38,557 nt of DNA from an uncultured Erythrobacter sp. (lineage in GTDB: Bacteria; Pseudomonadota; Alphaproteobacteria; Sphingomonadales; Sphingomonadaceae): positions 1 through 38,557 of the forward strand of contig CALCCG010000248.1 of NCBI GenBank assembly GCA_937899785.1. Direction: 5' to 3'. The notes under the pieces are model-generated. The model was not told the origin of the DNA. It saw only the letters and a list, made by a program, of their open reading frames with translations, and ran no database searches. Positions 16,426-23,900 of this stretch are shown piece by piece. Positions within the stretch are counted from its first letter, which is position 1, and every line of letters begins with the position of its first letter. The translations under genes and the position numbers were made by a program.

Positions 16426-16796
16426 CGCTTACTTTCTGGCTTGGGAGCTGGACCGCACACGAGGGTGAACCGCTGACCGCGGCACGCCCAAAGCCTCCTG
16501 AGGGGTTCTGAAGCCGATAAAGAACTAGCACTCAGCCGGTCGTCCGCACACGAGCCAAAAGGCGCATGGCTTGTACAGTCAAGGTACGCCTCCTGCTCCG
16601 AAAGACGATCCAAACGGGGCTGCCCGCTCCCCCTCAGCTTGTAGAATTCGTGTACATCCCGCGCGCGAATGGAGCGGTTCTGAACCTTGGGGGAGTGTGC
16701 CACACAGCGTGGTGCAGTCAGCAATTTGGACTATGGCCAAAAAAGCCCGGAGTTCCTCAAGCTGGCTTTGTGCCAATGATCAGCAGGAGAATGAGC
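16426..16796. other. Divergent intergenic region between barrel gene and hydrolase gene
   Basis: This 371-base gap carries no convincing gene. Open frames on both strands here have no ribosome sites and no recognisable product. It holds two small dyads. One is GTGTG-C-CACAC at 16695-16705. The other is TTTGG-N7-CCAAA at 16725-16741 and contains a T-N11-A core of the LysR type. Promoters for both flanking genes should lie here, but I see no strong -35/-10 pair. Confidence 0.5.
16725..16741. promoter_or_regulatory. Candidate LysR-type box (TTTGG-N7-CCAAA)
   Basis: A 5-7-5 inverted repeat whose T (16727) and A (16739) are separated by 11 bases, the T-N11-A form recognised by LysR regulators. 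It ends 55 bases before the GTG start of the exported hydrolase, and a LysR gene follows that hydrolase. The pairing is inference from position and symmetry. Confidence 0.4.
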
Positions 16797-17921
16797 GTGT
16801 CGAAAAAGGCCTCAAAGCTCGCCCTATCGTCTTTAGGTGCGGTTGGATTTGCCTTGTTCGCCAACCCCATAGCGTTAGCCGAGGACGCAAACCATTCTCC
16901 TGAGCCGGAATGGACCAAGTATTCATACGAGCCTTATCCATTTCCGTACTACGTCGATGATGTTGCGCGATACCCCGCCACCACGCCTCCCGAAGGAACT
17001 GTCAACCGACACGGTGAGATTGAGTATCTCGCCGACGGTGTATTTGGGGCGCATTGGTTTGTGGATGTCGAAGGGGCCGCCTGGCATTTTGTTACCGCTG
17101 GTGACCCATCAAAGGATGTCGTCCTCTTCATCCATGGCTACCCCGACACATGGTACGCGTATAGCAAGGTTATGGCTGCGCTTGCTGATGACTATCACGT
17201 CATAGCTGTCGACACGCTGGGTTATGGCCAATCCAGCAAGGGGGCGGAGATCGACGTGAGCTACGCTGCGGTTGCGGCCAGCCTGATTAAGCTGTTGGAC
17301 CGCATCGAAGTCGACACGTTCAACCTGATCACTCATGATCGTGGCAGCGTTATCAGCGATCATCTTATCGCGACCGATGGCATGAGTGATCGGATCTCAG
17401 CCTTTCTTCGCATGCAGCAATCCTTTGATCAGCCGCATGGCCTGCCGCGTCCACCGCATTCGGCCATGGCAACGGCGGAGTTCCAGCGGTCGGAAACCTT
17501 GATCAAAGACATTTACGCGAGTAACTACGCCTCGGTTGAACTCCCTGAGGACGAGATCGCCCGCCTTGAATGGGAGTGGGGTTTCAAAGGGACTGCAGAG
17601 GCGTCGGCGCGGACCTTTCAAGGCACGAGCTTCGACATCGAGCGCGAGTTTCGGATGAAGAACGCCGTACCCCGGATGACGATGCCTGTTGTGATCCTGC
17701 AAGGCTCCAGAGACCCGGCTCAGCGCCTTGAGGAGTACTTTCGTTCGGCTGACCTTCTCCCCAATGGGCGAGTCGTGATTGTCGATGCAAACCATTTCAT
17801 TCACGCCGAAGATCCCGCAGCGGTGGCCCGAATTGCGCGAAATCTGTTCGAGTTCAAAAACGCTGATCGTGCGCAGGCGATATCTTATGAGCCCGTCCGT
17901 TTCATCCATCCCGAAAAGTAA
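16797..17921 (+). CDS. Exported alpha/beta hydrolase with Asp nucleophile (epoxide hydrolase / dehalogenase type)
   Basis: A 374-residue protein. GTG 16797 is chosen because AGGAG lies seven bases upstream; ATGs at 16791 and 16776 are alternatives but are badly spaced from it. Residues 1-28 form a signal peptide (cleavage near ALA-ED), so it acts outside the cytoplasm. HGYPDTWYAY (113-122) gives the oxyanion hole. The nucleophile elbow reads THDRGS with Asp181, as in epoxide hydrolases and haloacetate or haloalkane dehalogenases rather than serine esterases. Asp306 (GSRDP) and His333 (NHFIHAEDP) complete the triad. An export signal is unusual for soluble dehalogenases. It is divergent from the barrel gene and followed by a LysR gene. 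The substrate is unknown; cap-domain tyrosines need structural modelling. Confidence 0.88.
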   Translation: MSKKASKLALSSLGAVGFALFANPIALAEDANHSPEPEWTKYSYEPYPFPYYVDDVARYPATTPPEGTVNRHGEIEYLADGVFGAHWFVDVEGAAWHFVTAGDPSKDVVLFIHGYPDTWYAYSKVMAALADDYHVIAVDTLGYGQSSKGAEIDVSYAAVAASLIKLLDRIEVDTFNLITHDRGSVISDHLIATDGMSDRISAFLRMQQSFDQPHGLPRPPHSAMATAEFQRSETLIKDIYASNYASVELPEDEIARLEWEWGFKGTAEASARTFQGTSFDIEREFRMKNAVPRMTMPVVILQGSRDPAQRLEEYFRSADLLPNGRVVIVDANHFIHAEDPAAVARIARNLFEFKNADRAQAISYEPVRFIHPEK

Positions 17922-18118
17922 AGACAGGCGCAAACGAGATACCAAGCGAATGGCCTCAAAAATCGGCGCGCGCATCATCCCTCATCCACCTTGCGCTTGA
18001 TTGCCGCGACCGCCTGGCTGTCGTATGCAATAGGCCGGCAACTGGATTGCACCGAAACCCTCTGAGGCATTCTTGTATTGAGCGTACGATCTGAAGTTCT
18101 GATGTATCCAGGGGCTGC

Positions 18119-18982
18119 ATGAAGAATTGGGACGAAAGGCTAACGGCCGCTTATGTGGCTCGGCTGGGGACCGTCAGCGCGGCGGCGCGTAAGCGGGGAA
18201 TTCATCGGGCAACGGTGAACCGTCACATCGAAGTGTTGGAAGCCGAGTTTGGCGGCAAGCTCTTCATTCGCTCGCGGAGCGGATTCACGCCGACCGATCT
18301 CGGGCGAGAAGTGCAGCGTATCACAGAACTGGCTGAGGAAAACTTCCGTGAGCTTGATCGTGTGGCTCGGCTGGGGGGATCAAAACTCCAAGGCGAGTTT
18401 ATAATTTCCACGGTCGAACTGTTACTCCCCGAAGTGCTTCAAGCCATCATCCGCTTCGTTGAAGAATACCCCGAGGTTCGCACCAAAGTCATAACCACTG
18501 ACGCGATTGTACGGCTTGAATACGGAGAGGCGGATATAGCGTTCAGACCGGGCAAAAAACCCGAAGAACCCGACAATGTGGTGGTGCCCTTTTCGAAAGT
18601 GACCTTTGGCCTTTTCGCATCGCGGTCATACATCAATCAACATGGGAAACCTGGCAAAATAGAGGAGCTCAAGGACCATTACTTCGTCGGACCAACGAAC
18701 CCGGTTCAACGAGAATTGCCGTTCATCGTCTGGCTCAGAAGGCATGTTCCCGCCGAAGCGATCCAGGTTGAGTTTAACGAAGGGCATCGGATCGTTTCGG
18801 CCATTAACGCGGGGCTTGGGATCGGATTTGTGCCGCATAATTTGGCCACCGCGATGCCTGATCTCGTGGAAGTCATGAAACCCCTTTCATTTTGGAGCCT
18901 CGACTCCTGGCGCGTCACCCATGTCGACATACACCGCACTGAGAAGATTCAAGCGTTTATCAAGATTCTGAACGCGACTTAG
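18119..18982 (+). CDS. LysR-family transcriptional regulator
   Basis: A 287-residue LysR regulator. The winged helix occupies residues of about 1-60 (ERLTAAYVARLGTVSAAARKRGI, then HRATVNRHIEVLEAEFGGKLFIR and GFTPTDLG). A linker helix follows, then a substrate-binding domain that includes GEADIAFRPG and IVSAINAGLGIGFVPHNLA. AGGGG precedes the ATG at good spacing. The HTH departs somewhat from standard LysR text (RATVNRHIEVLE for QSAVSRQIRALE), so it belongs to a less common branch. It lies 197 bases after the exported hydrolase on the same strand and is the natural candidate regulator of the hydrolase/barrel locus. Ligand unknown. Confidence 0.92.
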   Translation: MKNWDERLTAAYVARLGTVSAAARKRGIHRATVNRHIEVLEAEFGGKLFIRSRSGFTPTDLGREVQRITELAEENFRELDRVARLGGSKLQGEFIISTVELLLPEVLQAIIRFVEEYPEVRTKVITTDAIVRLEYGEADIAFRPGKKPEEPDNVVVPFSKVTFGLFASRSYINQHGKPGKIEELKDHYFVGPTNPVQRELPFIVWLRRHVPAEAIQVEFNEGHRIVSAINAGLGIGFVPHNLATAMPDLVEVMKPLSFWSLDSWRVTHVDIHRTEKIQAFIKILNAT

Positions 18983-19042
18983 GCGGTTCGAACGACAATG
19001 CCTGTCGTCAGCTCATACCCCAGTACCTAACCGAGTGGCGCG

Positions 19043-19315
19043 CTATTTCCGTGTACGCTCAAGCAGGTCCACCAGCTCTTCGAACTTCTCGCGTTGCTCG
19101 ACCTCGTCGCCGGTCGCGATGGCCTCGGCCACGCAGCAGGCGGCGTGATCTTTGAGAACCTGCGTTTCCACCTTCGCGAGCGCCGACTTTATCGCGGCGA
19201 TTTGGTGCAGGATGTCCATGCAGTAGCGGTCGTTTTCGACCATTTGCGCGACGCCGCGCACCTGGCCTTCGATCCGTTTGAGACGGTTGAGTTTGGCGGC
19301 GGTGTCTTTGGCCAT
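19043..19315 (-). CDS. csoR: CsoR/FrmR-family metal-sensing repressor, probably Cu(I)-responsive
   Basis: A 90-residue all-helical repressor. ATG 19315 is chosen because AAGGA lies upstream and because LNRLKRIEGQVRG then falls at the usual N-terminal place; a longer frame would run through the operator. Cys32 (in RYCMDIL), His57 and Cys61 (in KDHAACC) have exactly the spacing of the Cys36/His61/Cys65 copper site of Mycobacterium tuberculosis CsoR. Tyr31 corresponds to its Tyr35. This favours Cu(I) over nickel or formaldehyde sensing. The gene diverges from copA across a palindromic operator, so it should repress itself and copAB until copper binds. Confidence 0.92.
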   Translation of the reverse strand: MAKDTAAKLNRLKRIEGQVRGVAQMVENDRYCMDILHQIAAIKSALAKVETQVLKDHAACCVAEAIATGDEVEQREKFEELVDLLERTRK

Positions 19316-19327
19316 CGTCCAGAATCC

Positions 19328-19356
19328 TTGATTGTAATACCCCCTGGGGGTATAGA
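19328..19356 (+). promoter_or_regulatory. Predicted copAB promoter
   Basis: TTGATT (19328-19333) and TATAGA (19351-19356) are spaced by exactly 17 bases, and the spacer is almost entirely the CsoR-like palindrome. Transcription would start near 19363, about 32 bases before copA. Confidence 0.5.
19337..19353. promoter_or_regulatory. CsoR-type operator (ATACCCCCTGGGGGTAT)
   Basis: A 17-base near-perfect palindrome with 8-base arms, of the TATACCCC..GGGGTATA kind known for CsoR operators. It lies between the divergent csoR and copA starts. It fills the -35/-10 spacer of the predicted copA promoter. On the other strand it directly abuts TACAAT (19331-19336), a good -10 for csoR, so one bound tetramer pair could block both genes. 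Confidence 0.8.
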
Positions 19357-19394
19357 GTCGCGCTTGCCGGTTCAACACTTATGGCGCGATTCTG

Positions 19395-21119
19395 ATGGCC
19401 AATATCTCCCGTCGCAACCTCATTACAAGCACCGCGACGCTGGCGGCGGCCACATCATTGCCAATGCCATGCTGGGCCAAAGGGCGTTCAATGCCCCAAA
19501 CGCACAAGGGCTTTGGTGAACTGTCGGGGGAGGATATCCGCCTCTCGATTGCCGACCATCACTTCACCACGGGTGGCCGCTCGGGCCACGCCTATGCGGT
19601 GAACGGCACAGTGCCCGGGCCCCTGCTCCGTCTGAAAGAAGGGCAGGACGTCCGCCTGCACGTCACCAACACGCTCGACCAAGACAGCTCGATCCATTGG
19701 CACGGTCTGCTGCTTCCGTTTCAGTATGACGGCGTGCCGGGTGTCAGTTTTCCCGGGATCAAACCGGGAGAGACGTTCACTTATGAATTCCCGGTCCGCC
19801 AGAACGGCACCTATTGGTGGCATTCGCATTCGGGGCTTCAGGAGCAGGCGGGGCATTACGGACCGCTGGTCATTGAAAGCGCCGAGCCCGATCCGCGCTA
19901 CGACCGCGACTACGTTGTGCTTCTGTCCGAATTCACGCCGATCCACCCGCATGCGATCCTGCGCAAGCTGAAGGTGGGCGAGCACTATTTCCAGCGCCAG
20001 ATGAACACCGCCACCGCGGGCGATTTATCGGGCGAGATGCGGCGCATGTGGGGCCAGATGCGGATGAACCCGCGCGACATCGCGGATGTAACCGGCGCAA
20101 CCTACACCTACCTTATCAACGGGCATGGTCCGGCCGACGATCTCCAGTTGGTGTTCAAACCCGGCGAGCGTGTGCGCCTTCGGATCATCAACGGCTCAGC
20201 GATGACCTTCTTCAACATCCGCATTCCGGGCGTGCCAATGACGGTGATCCAGGCCGATGGGCAGGATGTGGACGAGGTCGAGGTCGATGAATTCCAGATC
20301 GGAATTGCCGAAACCTATGACGTGATCGTCGCTCCCAAGGATGGCAGCCATGCGATCGTCGCCGAGGCGATGGACCGCAGTGGTATGGGCGTCGCCAGCC
20401 TCACCAGCCACGCTGGCCATATTGCGACGCCGCCCGCACTGCGCGAGATCCCGACCCTAACGATGACCGATATGGGCATGATGGATCACGCCGCGATGGG
20501 TCACGAAGGCCACGGCATGGGCGACATGGGCTCGATGGATCACGACATGCGCGACACCTCGCTCTTGCCCGATGATGTGAAGGTCGGACCCGGCATCGAT
20601 ATGGTCGCCCCCATGCCGAGCGACCGGATGGATTTCCCCGGCCTCGGCCTCGATAAAGTCGAGCACCGCGTGCTGCGCTACACCGACCTCAAGGCCAAGC
20701 GGATGAACCCGCATCGCGAGGTTGACCGCGGGATGGAGATCCACCTCACCGGCAATATGGAGCGCTATATGTGGTCCTTTGACGGCAAGAAGTTCACCTC
20801 CGTCACCGATGACCCAATCCGCTTTGGCTATGATGAGCGCGTGCGCGTGAAGCTGGTCAACCAGACCATGATGGCGCACCCGATCCATCTGCACGGTCAT
20901 TTCTTCGAGCTGGTCAACGGCGCGGACCATAGGCACCAACCGCAAAAGCACACGGTGATCGTGCAGCCGGGCGGCACCGCGACCTTTGATCTGACGGCGA
21001 ATGAACCCGGCGACTGGGCTTTCCACTGCCACCTGCTTTATCACATGCACGCAGGGATGATGCAGGTCGTCTCGGTGCGGCCCTTCCCCGAAGGCGCGCC
21101 AAGGTCAGCGGGGGCCTGA
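19395..21119 (+). CDS. copA: CopA-family multicopper oxidase, copper resistance
   Basis: A 574-residue periplasmic multicopper oxidase of the CopA/PcoA type, which oxidises Cu(I) and binds extra copper. The N-terminus has a twin-arginine signal (SRRNLI, residues 5-10) for export of the folded enzyme. Copper-ligand motifs are HWHG (101-104), WHSHSG (142-147), HPIHLHGH (495-502) and HCHLLYHMHAGMM (544-556). Together they supply the type 1, 2 and 3 sites. A Met/His-rich stretch near 360-385 (MGMMDHAAMGHEGHGMG in part) is the usual CopA copper-binding insert. No ribosome site is visible; a four-codon reading frame ends on the copA start (see findings). It overlaps copB by one base. Control by CsoR is likely. 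Confidence 0.96.
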   Translation: MANISRRNLITSTATLAAATSLPMPCWAKGRSMPQTHKGFGELSGEDIRLSIADHHFTTGGRSGHAYAVNGTVPGPLLRLKEGQDVRLHVTNTLDQDSSIHWHGLLLPFQYDGVPGVSFPGIKPGETFTYEFPVRQNGTYWWHSHSGLQEQAGHYGPLVIESAEPDPRYDRDYVVLLSEFTPIHPHAILRKLKVGEHYFQRQMNTATAGDLSGEMRRMWGQMRMNPRDIADVTGATYTYLINGHGPADDLQLVFKPGERVRLRIINGSAMTFFNIRIPGVPMTVIQADGQDVDEVEVDEFQIGIAETYDVIVAPKDGSHAIVAEAMDRSGMGVASLTSHAGHIATPPALREIPTLTMTDMGMMDHAAMGHEGHGMGDMGSMDHDMRDTSLLPDDVKVGPGIDMVAPMPSDRMDFPGLGLDKVEHRVLRYTDLKAKRMNPHREVDRGMEIHLTGNMERYMWSFDGKKFTSVTDDPIRFGYDERVRVKLVNQTMMAHPIHLHGHFFELVNGADHRHQPQKHTVIVQPGGTATFDLTANEPGDWAFHCHLLYHMHAGMMQVVSVRPFPEGAPRSAGA

Positions 21120-22159
21120 TGCGTTTCTTCCGGCTGGCGGGCGCCGCGCTGTTGGGCGCGACCCTTGGCGCATCGCTGAGCGCGCAGGATCATTCCGACC
21201 ACGGCGCGCACAAAGGCCACGCTCCGCCTACAATGGACCACTGCTCCATGGGTCACGCTCCGCCGGAAAAGTGCCCGCCCAAGACAGAGGCTGAGCCCGA
21301 GGCGCCCGGCGCCAAGGACGATAATGCGGACCACTCGAAGATGGACCACTCACAAATGGACCACGCGCAGCACCGCGCCGCGATCGACAAATCCCCACCG
21401 GGCGCTGCGCCCGAAAGCGCGGTCCCCGCGCGCGCCTTTGAAGGACCGCGCCACGCCGCCGACGCGATCTGGGGCGCTGCGGCGATGCAGTCGAGCCGCG
21501 AGAAGCTGGGCCGAGAAAACGGCGGGATGAAAACCGGCTTTGTCATGGTCGAGCGGCTGGAGGCCCGCATAGCCGCAGATAACGGTGAGCACGGCTATTT
21601 GTGGGACGCACAGGCCTTTTACGGCGGCGATATCAATCGTCTCGTGATCAAGACGGAAGGCGAAGGCCGGTTCGGCGGAGCGTTAGAGGACGCCGAGATC
21701 CAAGCTCTCTACAGCCGTGCAATCGGCGCTTTCTTCGATCTGCAAGCGGGCCTCCGCTTCGATCCTGAGCCCGACACGCGTTCCCACCTTGTCGTCGGCG
21801 TGCAGGGCCTTGCGCCCTATATGTTTGAACTGGATGCGGCGCTGTTCTTGTCGGATCGCGGTGACATCACCGCGCGGATCGAAGGCGAATATGATCAGCG
21901 GATCACCCAGCTCCTGATCATCCAACCTCGCATCGAGGTGGAGCTAGCCGCGCAAGATATTCCCGAACGCGGTCTGGGCGCAGGCATTACGTCCATCGAG
22001 CCCGGCGTGCGCCTTCGCTATGAGTTCAAGCGGGAGTTCGCGCCCTATATCGGCCTCGAATACGAAGCCGCGCTGGGCGAGACCGCCGATGTGGCGCGCG
22101 CAGCGGGCCGGGACCCGGATGGGTTCAAACTTCTGGTGGGTCTCAGGGCCTGGTTCTAG
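21119..22159 (+). CDS. copB: CopB-family outer-membrane copper resistance protein
   Basis: A 346-residue outer-membrane barrel protein of the CopB/PcoB family. A signal peptide (about 1-22) is followed by a His/Met-rich segment (HSDHGAHKGHAPPTMDH, then MDHSQMDHAQH) that should bind copper. The conserved body has VERLEARIAADNGEHGYLWDAQAFYGGD in pieces, IQALYSRAIGAFFDLQAGLR and a C-terminal Phe. It acts with CopA in sequestering copper at the outer membrane. Its ATG shares a base with the copA TGA (TGATG), so translation is coupled. No copC, copD or copper ATPase gene follows. The 271 bases downstream hold nothing I recognise. Confidence 0.95.
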   Translation: MRFFRLAGAALLGATLGASLSAQDHSDHGAHKGHAPPTMDHCSMGHAPPEKCPPKTEAEPEAPGAKDDNADHSKMDHSQMDHAQHRAAIDKSPPGAAPESAVPARAFEGPRHAADAIWGAAAMQSSREKLGRENGGMKTGFVMVERLEARIAADNGEHGYLWDAQAFYGGDINRLVIKTEGEGRFGGALEDAEIQALYSRAIGAFFDLQAGLRFDPEPDTRSHLVVGVQGLAPYMFELDAALFLSDRGDITARIEGEYDQRITQLLIIQPRIEVELAAQDIPERGLGAGITSIEPGVRLRYEFKREFAPYIGLEYEAALGETADVARAAGRDPDGFKLLVGLRAWF

Positions 22160-22430
22160 GCCAACGCACACCTTTGCAGCGTGGCGTCGGAAGCGTGGCC
22201 GATTTGCGGGCTGATCTTCCATGGCGATACCCCTTCAAGGGCGGCGCTTGTCACAAAACCAGATCGCAGACTGGGGCCAAAGGACCCGGCGTTGTCGATA
22301 CCTGCTTTCGTCTACAGGTCTTGGTAAGAAGCGATACAGCATGCCCGGACAACGCTCTCTTAGATACTTCGCCCAGCGCGTTGTTCTGAGACGCTAAATC
22401 CGCTACCCGCTGCGCGAGGAGGACGAAACG

Positions 22431-22910
22431 ATGCGACAGGCTTTCTGGACACTTCATGCCCTTTGCGCTGTGAGCCTGCTAACCGCGCCGGCGCTTGCGC
22501 GGTCCGATACACCTCAGACCAGTGGAGATCCGACAATGGAGCGTCATACCGTCCTTGGCATAGGTGGGCTTTTCGTCCGCGCGAAAGATCCCGCCGCCCT
22601 TACGGCCTGGTACGAGAAGCACTTGGGTATAAACCCCGTCCCGACCGGGTACGACGATACGCCCTGGGTTCAGGAGGCGGGCCCTACGATTTTCGCGCCT
22701 ATGCCTGAGGATGCCGAAGGTATGATCCCCAAGGACAAGAGCTGGATGCTCAATCTGCGGGTCGCCGATCTCGACGCAATGGTCGCGCAGTTAAACGCTG
22801 ACGGCGTGGCGGTTGACGTCGACCCGGCGGCCTATCCCAATGGACGCTTTGCCACTCTTGCTGATCCGGAGGGCAATCCGATCCAGCTTTGGGAGCCCGC
22901 CGCGCCCTGA
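22431..22910 (+). CDS. VOC-superfamily (glyoxalase/bleomycin-resistance fold) protein with possible signal peptide
   Basis: A 159-residue protein with one full VOC domain (about 40-157): GIGGLFVRAKDPAALTAWYEKHLGI, then WMLNLRVADLDAMVAQL and the closing ATLADPEGNPIQLWEP. The terminal Glu and neighbouring residues are typical metal ligands of the fold. The first start (22431, after GAGGAGG) adds residues that look like a signal peptide with cleavage near ALA-RS. A second ATG at 22536, also with a good GGAG, would give a cytoplasmic protein of normal VOC length. Which start is used is unclear. It converges with mobA. Substrate unknown. Confidence 0.88.
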   Translation: MRQAFWTLHALCAVSLLTAPALARSDTPQTSGDPTMERHTVLGIGGLFVRAKDPAALTAWYEKHLGINPVPTGYDDTPWVQEAGPTIFAPMPEDAEGMIPKDKSWMLNLRVADLDAMVAQLNADGVAVDVDPAAYPNGRFATLADPEGNPIQLWEPAAP

Positions 22911-22914
22911 TCCG

Positions 22915-23430
22915 CTAACCGGCGAGGTCGCCCGGCTGGTTTACATTCATCAGCGCAATATCCAGCGTCACTCGGCGCGCGTTGATGCGCTCGGCAAAGC
23001 CGTAGAGCGAGCGTCCGCCCTGGCGCAGGAACGCGCTGAGGTCGCCCGCCACCGCGACCGGCCACAGGCCGATGACGGGCTGGCTTTCGACGATCGCTGC
23101 GCCTTCCCCGCCAAGCGCCCACCCAAGCGAGTGCGGCAGATTGGGCGCGTCGACGCCTGCGCTCATTGTATGGGTGAACCCGTTCACAGCGGCGTGGCTC
23201 AGCGCCGCGTTGAGCCCGCCCAGCGGGCCAAGCCCCGCTTCGGGCATATCGGCGAGACACTGAAATCCCGGCTCCTCGCGCCCGCACAGCGCCACGCTCT
23301 CGCATTGCGCGTCGAGCGCCTCAGCCACCCAGTCGATCAGCCTTTTGCCACGCCACTGCGCCAACGCCTTGTCGCTGCCAAAGCGTCGCGCGCTGCCCCC
23401 CGCCAGGATGGCGCCCAGGATCCGGCTCAC
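22915..23430 (-). CDS. mobA: Molybdenum cofactor guanylyltransferase
   Basis: A 171-residue nucleotidyltransferase that attaches GMP to molybdopterin to make the MGD cofactor. GAILAGGSARRFGSDKALA (6-24) is the MobA nucleotide-binding signature with the RFGSDK variant. GPLGGLNAAL (71-80) and the VDAPNLP segment (usually DMPF.P), which carries the Mg-binding Asp, follow. It is somewhat shorter than E. coli MobA (194). It sits 14 bases after doxX on the same strand and ends five bases from the VOC stop. Annotation as a related molybdopterin nucleotidyltransferase is possible but less likely. Confidence 0.9.
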   Translation of the reverse strand: MSRILGAILAGGSARRFGSDKALAQWRGKRLIDWVAEALDAQCESVALCGREEPGFQCLADMPEAGLGPLGGLNAALSHAAVNGFTHTMSAGVDAPNLPHSLGWALGGEGAAIVESQPVIGLWPVAVAGDLSAFLRQGGRSLYGFAERINARRVTLDIALMNVNQPGDLAG

Positions 23431-23444
23431 GCTTTGCTCGCCGC

Positions 23445-23840
23445 TCAGGTCTCGGCGGGCTGCTTAAAGATCAGCGCGTCCAGGCTGTAGGCGCCGGCCC
23501 CCTTGCAAGCGATAAACAAGAACACAAAGCAATACAGCGCGATGAGCTCTCCTCCGTTGAGGATCGGGTAGAAGCCGCTCGATCCATGGGCCAGCCAATA
23601 TCCCACCGCGGACATGCCGCTCGAAAGAAACGCCGCGATCCGGGTGAAAAGACCAAGGGCGATCGCCAGCCCAAGCACCAGTTCGATCCAACCCGCCGCC
23701 AACGACAAGGCGTTCAGATCGTAGGGATATTCAGCGGGAAAATTGAGCAGCTTTTGGGTGCCGTGCTGAACAAAGAACAGGCCGCCAAACAGCCGCATCA
23801 AGGCGTAGCTGGGTTCGGTCAATCCATCGAGAAATTTCAT
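23445..23840 (-). CDS. DoxX-family membrane protein
   Basis: A 131-residue four-helix inner-membrane protein. ATG 23840 is chosen because the DoxX pattern starts there (YALMRLFGGLFFVQHGTQKL in part), with GWIELVLGLAIALGLFTRIAAF and an ALYCFVFLFIACKGAGAYSLD end. The same frame stays open far upstream, but that part is antisense to the acyl-CoA dehydrogenase and is a shadow. DoxX-like proteins take part in quinone-linked redox or stress membrane complexes, mostly undefined. It is co-directional with mobA and divergent from the dehydrogenase across 60 bases. Confidence 0.9.
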   Translation of the reverse strand: MKFLDGLTEPSYALMRLFGGLFFVQHGTQKLLNFPAEYPYDLNALSLAAGWIELVLGLAIALGLFTRIAAFLSSGMSAVGYWLAHGSSGFYPILNGGELIALYCFVFLFIACKGAGAYSLDALIFKQPAET

Positions 23841-23900
23841 TGTACGGCCCCTATCAGGATTGGGAATGACATTGCGCGCGCACGTTGTATCTGTGCTCCC

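Noticed and set aside
16566-16796. Longer N-terminus for the exported hydrolase starting at 16566
   Set aside because: The extra 77 codons have no ribosome site and would bury the signal peptide internally; GTG 16797 with AGGAG fits better.
12361-19010. Second copy of the tRNA-Leu 3' end as an att site
   Set aside because: Reading to the copper locus by eye I found no repeat longer than a few bases of the T-arm text, so no att pair is claimed.
20450-20570. Met/His repeat in copA as a DNA repeat or separate small gene
   Set aside because: It is the in-frame copper-binding insert usual in CopA proteins and not a nucleotide tandem repeat.
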